Part shown: positions 7,024-13,610 of the stretch, piece by piece | Layout of the letters: the number at the start of each line of letters is the position of its first letter | Position numbering within the stretch: position 1 is the first letter of the stretch | NCBI GenBank assembly: GCA_003162595.1 | Contig: PMNJ01000168.1 | Coordinates: 3,269 to 18,102, forward strand | Reading direction: 5' to 3' | Source of the DNA: Bacteroidales bacterium | Lineage (GTDB): Bacteria > Bacteroidota > Bacteroidia > Bacteroidales > VadinHA17 | Length of the DNA: 14,834 nt | Position numbers and translations under genes: made by a program | The notes under the pieces: model-generated | What the model saw: the letters and a program-made list of their open reading frames with translations, nothing else | Told to the model about the DNA's origin: nothing | Databases searched by the model: none

Positions 7024-9170
7024 AAATAAGATTATCTGTAATTGCCCTGGCGGCATTAACCGGTAATATTTTATACGGTCAAACAGGAACATCAGATTCT
7101 GTAAAAACAATCAGATTGGATGAGGTTTTGGTCTCTGCAAACAGGCTGCCAATTCTGTTAAAAAATAACCCCGGTGCAATTTCGTTAGTTACCCCGGAAA
7201 TACTTTCCCTTATGCCCAAATCAATTGGTGCAGAAGAGGCTTTGCGACTGACCCCCGGAGTGCGAATAGATAACCAGCATGATGGAGAAAGGGTTCATGT
7301 TTCAATACGTGGACAGGGTATTTTAACAGAACGTGGGTTGAGGGGAATAGGAGTATTGATCGACGGAATTCCTGTAAATGACCCTTCGGGTTTTGCCCCT
7401 GACCTGTATGATGTCGATTGGGGCACTGTGAATAAAATTGAAGTTCTAAGAGGACCCTCTGCCAGTTTGTATGGAGGAGGAGGCGCCGCAGGCGTCATAA
7501 ACATTTCTACTAATGACGGTGGGCCCAAATCAATCGGAGGCGAACTAAATCAGACTATAGGCTCAAATGGTTTCACAAAATCATTGATACAATTCGACGG
7601 GTCGCGGCAGGATATTGATTACCGTATGAGTTATTCAAGAACAGATGGGGATGGATATCGCGACCATCAGGCTTTCTGGGGTAATAAACTATATGAGAAA
7701 ATCAATTTCAAACCTGGCAAAAAACTGTCTGTAACTCAGATTATATCACATACCGATTATTTTCAACAGAATCCGGAAGGATTAAATATCGGACAATTTG
7801 ATAATCTCCGCCAGGCAAATCCCGATGCCAATCCTTTCAATGAGTACCAGAAGACTAATCGGACCACAATTGGTTTTCATGGGAAATACAAATTCAATGA
7901 ATTACAGGATATAGAAGTCACTTCATATTTCCGCTCCTGGACTTACAAAGAAACCAGCAATAAAAGTGCAGAATACAGGAATATTACAAATCCAGGAGCA
8001 AGTGTTCAATATAATTTGCATCTGAATGGCACTAAAATAAAAAATGACATCAGCATTGGTGCTGATCTGAAGTGGCAGAATATTGACCTGTACAAATTGC
8101 AAAGTGCAAGCAATCCCCAGAGAAAAGAGAGTATTGACGAGACCAATATAGAAACTGATTCATTGCTTGCAAATCAGATAATTTCCCAGAGAAGCATTGG
8201 TGTCTTTGCTTTGTATAAAATGGGCATTGGAAAGTTTAATCTGGTTGGGAGTATTCGCTATGATGCTATGAAAAATGAATTGACAAACAAAATGTTAGCC
8301 TCAGATACTGCCAAAACTGCAAAGAATTTTAAAAATGTTTCCGCACGTATCGGGGCAAGTTATTCTATAAATAATGCTGCAAACGTTTTTATTGACTGGA
8401 GCCAGGGCTTTTTGCCTCCTTCTACCGAAGAGTTAGCCAGCAATCCGGTAGGTTACAGCGGCTTCAACACTCACCTGGTTCCGGCTACTTCCAGTTGCAG
8501 CGAAATAGGAATCCGTGGTTTTTACAATGAAAAATTGTCTTATGAAATTACCGGATTTATAATGAATACCGAAAATGATTTTTTCCGTTTCAAACAAACC
8601 GGCAGAGGGAACCAGGAAGTATTCTACGGAAATGCAGGAAACAGCAGACGTTTTGGAATCGAAACGTTTATTTCTTACCAGATACTTAAAAGTTTTAGTT
8701 TCCAGGTTGCTTATACTTATGCAGACTATAAGTATGTTTCTTCTGTGATTGATCCTGTTTATGCCGATCCGGCCTATGTTCTGACATCCCCGCCTGCAGC
8801 CGGCCAATATTTGCCTAATTCGCCAAAACATCAGCTTTATTCTGAAGTTATTTACTCAATTAACAAAAGATTTAAAGTAAGCCTGGCAACAGAATACCAG
8901 TCAAAGTGGGCTATTTATACAGATCCGAAAGCTTATAATGGTGAGATGGACCCGGCAATCTATCAAAACTGGCAGGACGGATTTAATTTATTCCATGCCC
9001 GGGTCTCATACAATCTGAATATCGGAAAAGTGAAAGGGGAATGCAGTATTTTTATTCGTAATATTACAGGAGCAAAATATATGGCATTCACGGAACCTGA
9101 TCCCGATGGAAATGCTTATCATCCAGGGCCTGTAAGAGAATTCTTCGGAAATATTAAGATAAGATTCTAA
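7020..9170 (+). CDS. TonB-dependent outer-membrane receptor
   Basis: A 716-residue receptor with a signal peptide (1-20, ending ILYGQ), a TonB-box-like segment (IRLDEVLVSA, 31-40), a plug domain (about 45-165) with ALRLTPGVRIDN, VSIRGQG, DGIPVNDPSG and IEVLRGPSASLYGGGGAAGVI, and a 22-strand-type beta barrel to the end. The last residue is Phe (NIKIRF), the usual outer-membrane signal. No starch-utilisation SusD partner and no carboxypeptidase-regulatory N-terminal extension are present, so it is closer to FecA/CirA-type siderophore or metal-complex receptors than to SusC. The ligand cannot be read from sequence. The ATGA overlap with the DUF1003 gene and the upstream VIT gene suggest uptake of iron or another metal complex. 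No frameshift was seen. Confidence 0.92.
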   Translation: MKIRLSVIALAALTGNILYGQTGTSDSVKTIRLDEVLVSANRLPILLKNNPGAISLVTPEILSLMPKSIGAEEALRLTPGVRIDNQHDGERVHVSIRGQGILTERGLRGIGVLIDGIPVNDPSGFAPDLYDVDWGTVNKIEVLRGPSASLYGGGGAAGVINISTNDGGPKSIGGELNQTIGSNGFTKSLIQFDGSRQDIDYRMSYSRTDGDGYRDHQAFWGNKLYEKINFKPGKKLSVTQIISHTDYFQQNPEGLNIGQFDNLRQANPDANPFNEYQKTNRTTIGFHGKYKFNELQDIEVTSYFRSWTYKETSNKSAEYRNITNPGASVQYNLHLNGTKIKNDISIGADLKWQNIDLYKLQSASNPQRKESIDETNIETDSLLANQIISQRSIGVFALYKMGIGKFNLVGSIRYDAMKNELTNKMLASDTAKTAKNFKNVSARIGASYSINNAANVFIDWSQGFLPPSTEELASNPVGYSGFNTHLVPATSSCSEIGIRGFYNEKLSYEITGFIMNTENDFFRFKQTGRGNQEVFYGNAGNSRRFGIETFISYQILKSFSFQVAYTYADYKYVSSVIDPVYADPAYVLTSPPAAGQYLPNSPKHQLYSEVIYSINKRFKVSLATEYQSKWAIYTDPKAYNGEMDPAIYQNWQDGFNLFHARVSYNLNIGKVKGECSIFIRNITGAKYMAFTEPDPDGNAYHPGPVREFFGNIKIRF

Positions 9171-9254
9171 GTTGCGAAACCATAAAGAATAGCTCCGGAA
9201 GAGAAAAAATCATGCCCTGTGCTATATAATTAAATTCAAATAATAATAAATAAT

Positions 9255-9935
9255 ATGAAACAAGTAAACCTGAAACATCTTTCCCTGACTATCATTCTTG
9301 GACTATTGACTTTCCTTTCAGGAAGAGGACAAGCCGGTGTAGTCAGTTATGACTTGTATGGTTTGTCAGAAAATAACAAACTTGAAATTTTCAACAGAAA
9401 AGTGAGCTCTTTCGCGGAAAAAGACAAAAAAGGTATCAGCTTTTCAAAAAAAGAAAATGACGGAGTTGCCTGGATAACAGATCTGGCATTTTCAAATGGA
9501 GTCATTGAACTCGACATAAGAGGAAAAGATGAGTATCAACAGAGTTTTGTCGGGATAGCTTTTCATGGAGTTGATAACAATACACTCGATGCTGTTTATT
9601 TTCGCCCTTTTAACTTTCAATCAACCGACTCAGTCCGTAAAATTCATGCAGTTCAGTATATTTCGCAACCCGACTATCCGTGGCAGGTTCTCAGAGAGAA
9701 ATTCAATGGTAAATATGAGAAAGCCATAAGTCATGCCCCAGGCGGAAACGAATGGTTTCATGCAAAAATAGTAATAAAATATCCGATAGTGAAAGTTTAC
9801 GTGAATGGTAACCAGGAACCCAGTTTAAGTGTGGAGCAACTGAATAAGAGAACCTCCGGAAAAATTGGTTTATGGGTAGGAAACAATTCTGACGGAGATT
9901 TTGCCAATTTGATAATCCTTAAACAAGATCAGTAA
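9255..9935 (+). CDS. Secreted concanavalin-A-like (DUF1080/LamG-type) protein
   Basis: A 226-residue protein with a signal peptide (about 1-27, hydrophobic LTIILGLLTFL, cleavage after GQA). The mature part has the pattern of a jelly-roll lectin-like domain: AWITDLAFSNGVIELDIRGKDEY (about 75-97), FVGIAFHG (98-105), VYFRPFNF, then a WFHAKIVIKYPIVKVYVNG segment (about 174-190) and the closing GKIGLWVGNNSDGDFANLII strand. This order is that of 3-keto-disaccharide hydrolase (DUF1080) and family-16-like laminarinase folds, which bind or cleave sugars, though no catalytic Glu pair is evident. It lies 84 nt downstream of the TonB receptor on the same strand and may be carried on the same transcript. 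Exact function is not assignable. Confidence 0.65.
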   Translation: MKQVNLKHLSLTIILGLLTFLSGRGQAGVVSYDLYGLSENNKLEIFNRKVSSFAEKDKKGISFSKKENDGVAWITDLAFSNGVIELDIRGKDEYQQSFVGIAFHGVDNNTLDAVYFRPFNFQSTDSVRKIHAVQYISQPDYPWQVLREKFNGKYEKAISHAPGGNEWFHAKIVIKYPIVKVYVNGNQEPSLSVEQLNKRTSGKIGLWVGNNSDGDFANLIILKQDQ

Positions 9936-10037
9936 ATGATACCCTGTGCTGGTTAATGAATTTCAATGATAGACCTCACATTAATCAAAGAATAAACCTT
10001 ATTTTTAAATTCAATCCCAGATTAAAAAATATGTGCC

Positions 10038-10760
10038 ATGATTAAAAACCACATTATTCCTTCTATCGTAGTATTATTGATAGTTATCACCGGACCAGAC
10101 TTATTTGCACAGGCTAATCAGAAATCAGATTCGAACGTGCTGAAAAGTAACCCAATTCCCCTTTCAGACTTTAAAAACATTGATGTTGGCAACCCGTCAA
10201 TTAAAGGAACAGTCAAAATTTCAGATAATGGTTTTGATATGACAGCCGGAGGTGTTGACATATGGGGAGTAAAAGATGAATTCAATTTTGTATATGTTGA
10301 ACGTACTGGCAATTTTGATCTGGTATCGCGTATAGAAAGTCTTACAGCCGCTAATCAATATACAAAAGCTGGAATAATGGCGCGTGAAGATCTCACTCCG
10401 GGCTCCAGACATATTTATTTCCAGGTGTTCCCTGATAATAGCCCAAGAAATAAGAATAACGGCGGATATGAATTTCAATATCGCATTGTAAAAGATAGTT
10501 CTATGAAAGCTATCTATCCTAAAAGTTCTGAGGGTGCTCCTGAATTCCCGGTTGCCTTCCCCAATACGTGGATCAGATTGCAACGTGTCAGAAATGAGTT
10601 TACAGGCTACTATAGCTCTGATGGAAGAACCTGGAAAGTATTTACAACTTATGCCCTTGAGCTGCCATCAAAAATCTATCTGGGATTGGCTCTTACTTCT
10701 CATAATCCGAACAATCCCACATCTGCAAAGTTCAGGAATATAGGTGAGCTTAAACATTAG
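10038..10760 (+). CDS. Secreted DUF1349-like concanavalin-A-like protein
   Basis: A 240-residue exported protein with a signal peptide (about 1-26, ending LFAQA). The mature region has an ordinary DUF1349/lectin-like layout: DMTAGGVDIWGVKDEFNFVY (about 67-86), GNFDLVSRIESL (92-103), TKAGIMAREDLTPGSRHIYFQV (about 111-132), WIRLQRVRNEFTGYYSSDGRTW (about 177-198), and a final YLGLALTSHN with SAKFRNI. The GIMAREDLTPGSRH and FTGYYSSDGRTW blocks are the strongest clues. Similar domains occur in exoenzymes and cell-surface proteins of Bacteroidota and Planctomycetes, with no single known reaction. It follows the other concanavalin-A-like gene by 102 nt and precedes the VOC gene by 19 nt. Confidence 0.7.
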   Translation: MIKNHIIPSIVVLLIVITGPDLFAQANQKSDSNVLKSNPIPLSDFKNIDVGNPSIKGTVKISDNGFDMTAGGVDIWGVKDEFNFVYVERTGNFDLVSRIESLTAANQYTKAGIMAREDLTPGSRHIYFQVFPDNSPRNKNNGGYEFQYRIVKDSSMKAIYPKSSEGAPEFPVAFPNTWIRLQRVRNEFTGYYSSDGRTWKVFTTYALELPSKIYLGLALTSHNPNNPTSAKFRNIGELKH

Positions 10761-10779
10761 AATCTAAGCTGAATTAACA

Positions 10780-11184
10780 ATGGTTATTGATCATATTGCG
10801 ATTTGGACCAAACAACTGGAGAGATTGAAGGATTATTATGTTAAATACTTCAACGGTCGTGCAAATGAAAAATACCTGAATAAAGAGAAACATTTCGAAA
10901 GTTACTTCGTGGCATTTGATTCAGGAGCAAGGCTTGAATTAATGAAGATGCCGGGAATTCCTGGCAACCTCAACGATCCCGTCGGGAAACAGTATCAGGG
11001 AATTATCCATATATGCTTCGGGATGGAAAACATGGATATGGTCAATTCAAAATTTAATGAATTAACCAGAGAAGGATACGAAATATTAAGCGGACCCAGG
11101 AAAACCGGAGACGGGTACTATGAATTTGAAACTCTTGATCCGGATAACAACAGGATTGAAGTATCTGCCATTTTTGTTGAATAG
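10780..11184 (+). CDS. VOC/glyoxalase-family metalloprotein
   Basis: A 134-residue protein with the two beta-alpha-beta-beta-beta modules of the vicinal oxygen chelate superfamily. The predicted metal ligands are in place: H5 (VIDHIAIWT), E53 (ARLELMKM), H77 (IIHICFGM) and E127 (NRIEVSAIF), the 2-His/2-Glu pattern of glyoxalase I-like enzymes. The closing FETLDPDNNRIEV segment is characteristic. Length matches single-chain VOC proteins that act as dimers. The substrate is unknown: lactoylglutathione lyase, bleomycin-type resistance and dioxygenases all share this fold. It starts 19 nt after the DUF1349-like gene and ends 14 nt before the GNAT relic, so it probably belongs to the same transcript. 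Confidence 0.85.
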   Translation: MVIDHIAIWTKQLERLKDYYVKYFNGRANEKYLNKEKHFESYFVAFDSGARLELMKMPGIPGNLNDPVGKQYQGIIHICFGMENMDMVNSKFNELTREGYEILSGPRKTGDGYYEFETLDPDNNRIEVSAIFVE

Positions 11185-11198
11185 ATAAGGATGAGAGC

Positions 11199-11381
11199 AT
11201 GATAAGAGAAATGCAACAAGCCGATAGTTTCAGAGTGCTTGAAATATACAGGATGGGCTTCGAAACAAGGAATGCAAAATTTGGATTCAGGATTATTGGT
11301 AAAAGGGAAAGAATTGCCCGTCTTGATGGAAAATGGAGGGATACTATTCTTCTGGAAAGACGAAGCTCTAAGTTTGTTTAG
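11199..11381 (+). pseudogene. GNAT acetyltransferase (phosphinothricin-acetyltransferase type) with internal deletion
   Basis: A 60-residue ORF with both ends of a GNAT enzyme and no middle. Residues 1-28 (MIREMQQADSFRVLEIYRMG, then FETRNAKF) match the N-terminus of phosphinothricin/methionine sulfoximine-type N-acetyltransferases, where NATFE follows. Residues 29-56 (GFRIIGKRERIARLDGKWRD, then TILLERRS) match their C-terminus, where the usual context is HKKFGFR. The acetyl-CoA binding motif (R/Q-x-x-G-x-G/A) and about 100 residues in between are absent, so it cannot be active. The join falls at about 11271-11285 on Lys-Phe codons, consistent with deletion between similar short AAATTT-type sequences (inference). 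It starts 14 nt after the VOC gene. Confidence 0.8.
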
Positions 11382-11400
11382 GTACTTTGTAAACCTAGTT

Positions 11401-11418
11401 TTGCCACGAATGTGGCAA
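11401..11418. repeat. Hairpin with GAAT loop
   Basis: Perfect 7-bp stem TTGCCAC / GTGGCAA around GAAT. First clear member of a short array of unrelated-sequence palindromes that runs to 11758. Confidence 0.6.
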
Positions 11419-11428
11419 TATATGAATA

Positions 11429-11452
11429 ACCCCCGGTGAAGCAACCGGGGGT
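11429..11452. repeat. GC-rich 9-bp hairpin
   Basis: Stem ACCCCCGGT / ACCGGGGGT with loop GAAGCA. The stem is far more GC-rich than its A/T-rich surroundings. It lacks a T-run, so it does not look like a rho-independent terminator, though it could stop transcription from the upstream operon in some contexts. Confidence 0.6.
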
Positions 11453-11475
11453 GACTTACTCACCTCTAGTCGAAA

Positions 11476-11521
11476 GCCCTGAAAGGGCATAATATTATAA
11501 TATTCAGCTCCTTCAGAGCTG
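11476..11521. repeat. Pair of GAA/TTC-loop hairpins separated by an A/T spacer
   Basis: The first hairpin (11476-11488) is GCCCT-GAA-AGGGC. The second (11505-11521) is CAGCTC-CTTCA-GAGCTG. A 16-nt pure A/T spacer lies between them. Palindromes with CTGAAAG and CTTCAGAG cores recur in intergenic DNA of many Bacteroidota (recalled, not computed). Confidence 0.6.
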
Positions 11522-11541
11522 TTAATTGCTCACAGGTTTAT

Positions 11542-11732
11542 GGGGCTGTCTCAAAAGTCCTGTTTCCCCACTTTTTTTCATCATAACCCTTCACCCATCC
11601 CCTTCCCTTAAACAATAAGGGAAGGGATGCAATACGTTTAATCACAATGATTTGTGCCCTCCACTTATTTGTTTAAGGGGAGGGTTAGGGAGGGGTTCAA
11701 AAAACAACAAATTGACCTTTTGAGACAGCCTC
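11542..11732. mobile_element. MITE-like non-autonomous element, 191 bp
   Basis: The ends are terminal inverted repeats: the left reads GGGGCTGTCTCAAAAG, and the right, on the minus strand, reads GAGGCTGTCTCAAAAG (one mismatch). The flanking trinucleotide TAT is present on both sides (11539-11541 and 11733-11735), a possible short target duplication. Inside are a perfect 10-bp hairpin (11600-11626, CCCTTCCCTT / AAGGGAAGGG, loop AAACAAT) and a second inner inverted pair (AACCCTTC...TTAAACAA near 11585-11615 versus TTGTTTAAGG...GGGGTT near 11669-11698). No coding capacity for a transposase. The terminal sequence resembles ends of insertion sequences found in Bacteroidota; the family is not asserted. 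Confidence 0.75.
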
Positions 11733-11743
11733 TATTCGTATCT

Positions 11744-11758
11744 GGCTCTTTCAGAGCC
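11744..11758. repeat. TTC-loop hairpin on far side of the MITE
   Basis: Perfect 6-bp stem GGCTCT-TTC-AGAGCC. Its core resembles CTTCAGAG at 11510-11517, left of the MITE, so the MITE appears to sit inside the hairpin array. Confidence 0.55.
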
Positions 11759-11872
11759 TCGTTTAAGGCTGAATTTTTGCTATTAAACAACTTATTTTTA
11801 AGATATTTCGTTACGATGAAAACGTCCAAATATGTCATTAAGAGTTCAATTATTTTGTATTTTTATCTCTTA

Positions 11873-12277
11873 ATGAAAGAAATAGCAGCGATTATACTTG
11901 AAAATGACAATGGAGAGTTTTTGCTTTATCTGCGCGATAACAAGCCGGATATCCCCTTCCCCAACCACTGGGATCTGATCGGTGGTCATGTTGAAGAGGG
12001 AGAAACTCCCGAACAGGCACTTGTCCGGGAAGTTAAAGAGGAATTAGATATCGATTTGAAGGATTATTCTTTCTATAAAAAGTATGAATGTCTGACCGGA
12101 GATGCTTACGAAAACATTAAATATATTTATTCCGGAAAAATAAATTTGCCCATAGAAGAAGTCACTCTCCTGGAAGGAGTTCGTCCGCAATACTTTTCAA
12201 GAGAAGAGATTCCCAATGTAAAATTTGCCAATATTCTAAAATCAATTGTGATGGAATATATTTCTGATAGTAATTAA
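11873..12277 (+). CDS. NUDIX hydrolase
   Basis: A 134-residue NUDIX protein starting at ATG 11873. The frame is open upstream to 11654 but that stretch translates part of the MITE and hairpins, so it is not coding. An alternative ATG at 11816 would add 19 residues with no family resemblance. The Nudix box is at residues 38-60: GHVEEGE, then an x7 spacer, then REVKEELDI, which keeps G38, E44, R52, E53, E56 and E57; the Gly usually before the final hydrophobic residue is Asp. The preceding PFPNHWDLIGG is the typical strand leading into the box. NUDIX enzymes hydrolyse nucleoside diphosphates linked to other groups using Mg2+; the substrate is not predictable. It is separated from neighbours and probably has its own promoter. 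Confidence 0.88.
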   Translation: MKEIAAIILENDNGEFLLYLRDNKPDIPFPNHWDLIGGHVEEGETPEQALVREVKEELDIDLKDYSFYKKYECLTGDAYENIKYIYSGKINLPIEEVTLLEGVRPQYFSREEIPNVKFANILKSIVMEYISDSN

Positions 12278-12304
12278 AACAGGAAATGGATAAAACGGAA
12301 ATAA

Positions 12305-12484
12305 ATCGATTTTATGGATCGCGACGATCAACAGATGGTAAACTGGTATCATGACATAATTAAGTGCGCGGCGGAGAATCATCTTATGGTTGATTTTCAT
12401 GGCGCTTATAAACCCGATGGGAGAATGCGGAATGAAGAATTGCAACAGGATATACTTTGTCGAAAACCTGGCTTCTGCATTTAA
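12305..12484 (+). pseudogene. Relic of glycoside hydrolase family 97 (core fragment)
   Basis: In the frame with ATG 12314, residues IDFMDRDDQQMVNWYHDIIK and AAENHLMVDFHGAYKPDG follow one another (roughly 12305-12421), a recognisable GH97 (SusB-type alpha-glucosidase/alpha-galactosidase) segment: the KIDFMDRDDQ strand and the VDFHGAYKP strand of the (beta/alpha)8 barrel. GH97 enzymes are about 650-700 residues, so less than a tenth remains. A stop (TAA 12302-12304) lies just upstream in this frame, and after KPDG the sequence (MRNEELQQDIL...) no longer resembles the family. No GH97 N- or C-terminus was found in the window. It is a degraded gene that cannot work, placed between the NUDIX gene and the convergent pseudouridine synthase. 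Confidence 0.7.
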
Positions 12485-12601
12485 TAAATTGACATGAAAA
12501 AGCTGTACAAAATAGTTCCGGGAATAATGCTTATTATTTATACTTTTCATCTTTGGGCTTTAATGACAAAAAACCTTTTGGCATTGGAGATTCAACTGTA
12601 A
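12427..12601 (+). other. Two tiny overlapping open frames, possible gene remnants
   Basis: After the GH97 similarity ends, a frame ending LASAFNKLT-stop at 12497 overlaps an ATG at 12494 in the operon-style ATGA arrangement. The second frame begins MKKLYKIVPGIMLIIYTFH, like a signal peptide or membrane anchor, and runs into the 3' end of the minus-strand pseudouridine synthase gene, ending at 12601. No family was recognised. They may be stumps of genes removed by deletion, or chance frames. Confidence 0.2.
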
Positions 12602-13403
12602 TCAACTTACCGGTCACAGGATGTGGAAATGAGATCGAACAGGCATGCAACCTGATGCGACGAATAAAATCTGTCGAAGCGCCATATTTGCGATCACCAA
12701 CAATCGGACAACCAATATCAGAGAGATGCACTCTTATCTGGTTTTTTCTGCCGGTCTCGGTTTTTACATCCAGAAGAGTATAATTATCCAAAGTTCTGAT
12801 AGTTTTATAATTTGTTATGGCATATTTTGCACCAGGCTTTTCATTCACCGAATGCATTTTCATTGCATTGTCTTCAATCAGCCAGCTTTTTATTGTTCCT
12901 TCAGGATTTTCAGGAATGCCTTCAACTAAAGCAAAATAGTGCTTTTCCGTTTCATCCCATTTGTCTTTTATGGCATCCATCGCAGTTTCAGATTTTGACA
13001 GAACCAGTACTCCGGATACCTCTTTATCAAGACGGTGAATTACGTATGTCCTGATTTTTCCTTTGCTCATGTCTTTTAAAAACTCCGAGATGATCCGTTG
13101 AACGTTAGTGCTGCCATCGATACTTGATGTCGCGATACCCGCAGGTTTGTCTATCACAATCACATGCTCATCTTCATATAAAACAGGAAAAGGCAGGTTT
13201 GCTTTTGTAACGATTCCTGTCCGTAAACTGCAATCTACAGTATCACCCTGTTTCAGTTGAAAAGAATGCAATGTGACGGATTTATTGTTTACCCGGACAG
13301 TTCCATTTTGCAACATTTTCTTTATTCTGGTCCTTGGAGAATCAGAATACTGTTCAATCAGATATTCGAGAAGCGTCTGTGATTTATTTATGGTTGTTTT
13401 CAA
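12534..13403 (-). CDS. RluA-family pseudouridine synthase
   Basis: A 289-residue enzyme that isomerises uridine in rRNA or tRNA to pseudouridine. It has an N-terminal S4 RNA-binding domain (about 9-60: LLEYLIEQY, TRIKKMLQNGTVRVNN, QLKQGDTV) followed by the catalytic domain. Visible motifs are VIVIDKPAGIATS (81-93), the catalytic HRLDKEVSGVLVLSKS with Asp126, and the GRKNQIRVHLSDIGCPIVGDRKYG segment. The exact target position cannot be told from sequence. The start is TTG at 13401-13403 (minus strand): the frame upstream is open for only four codons to a TAA and contains no ATG or GTG. The S4 domain would be broken by any internal Met, so TTG is favoured. It is transcribed toward the GH97 relic. 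Confidence 0.9.
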   Translation of the reverse strand: MKTTINKSQTLLEYLIEQYSDSPRTRIKKMLQNGTVRVNNKSVTLHSFQLKQGDTVDCSLRTGIVTKANLPFPVLYEDEHVIVIDKPAGIATSSIDGSTNVQRIISEFLKDMSKGKIRTYVIHRLDKEVSGVLVLSKSETAMDAIKDKWDETEKHYFALVEGIPENPEGTIKSWLIEDNAMKMHSVNEKPGAKYAITNYKTIRTLDNYTLLDVKTETGRKNQIRVHLSDIGCPIVGDRKYGASTDFIRRIRLHACSISFPHPVTGKLITVESPMPKGFLSLKPKDEKYK

Positions 13404-13610
13404 GTAGTTGCGTGTTTATTGTTTAGCGGTCGAATATATGAAATATTCCATTTTAAAACTTAATTCTAATTCACATTCTGCAACAAAGAGTATCATTACT
13501 TGTTGTTTCAGACAGGCCGGCTTATCTCAAACGAAAAATTAGTATTACAAAGACTTGAAAGACACAAAAAAATAGTATCTTTTGATTTCAATATAGAATT
13601 ATAAGCTTTA
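13404..13610. other. Divergent intergenic region, candidate promoter
   Basis: Lies between the leftward pseudouridine synthase and the rightward epimerase relic. On the plus strand a TTG (13555-13557) is followed after 18 nt by TATCTTTTG (13576-13584), close to the Bacteroidota promoter (TTG at -33, TAnnTTTG at -7, here with one extra T). A 34-codon frame from 13438 has no recognisable content. Confidence 0.4.

Noticed and set aside
11429..11452. Terminator of the VIT-TonB-VOC run
   Set aside because: The stem is strong, but no T-run follows on either strand; it fits the repeat array better.
11401..11758. CRISPR array or attC-type integron sites
   Set aside because: The palindromes differ from each other and have no regular spacers or conserved repeat unit, and no integrase or Cas gene is nearby.
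11654..11872. Upstream extension of the NUDIX frame
   Set aside because: It runs through the MITE right end and a hairpin; family similarity starts at ATG 11873.
12242..12550. Minus-strand open frame between the NUDIX gene and the pseudouridine synthase
   Set aside because: The plus strand here encodes a recognisable GH97 fragment; the minus translation is not family-like.
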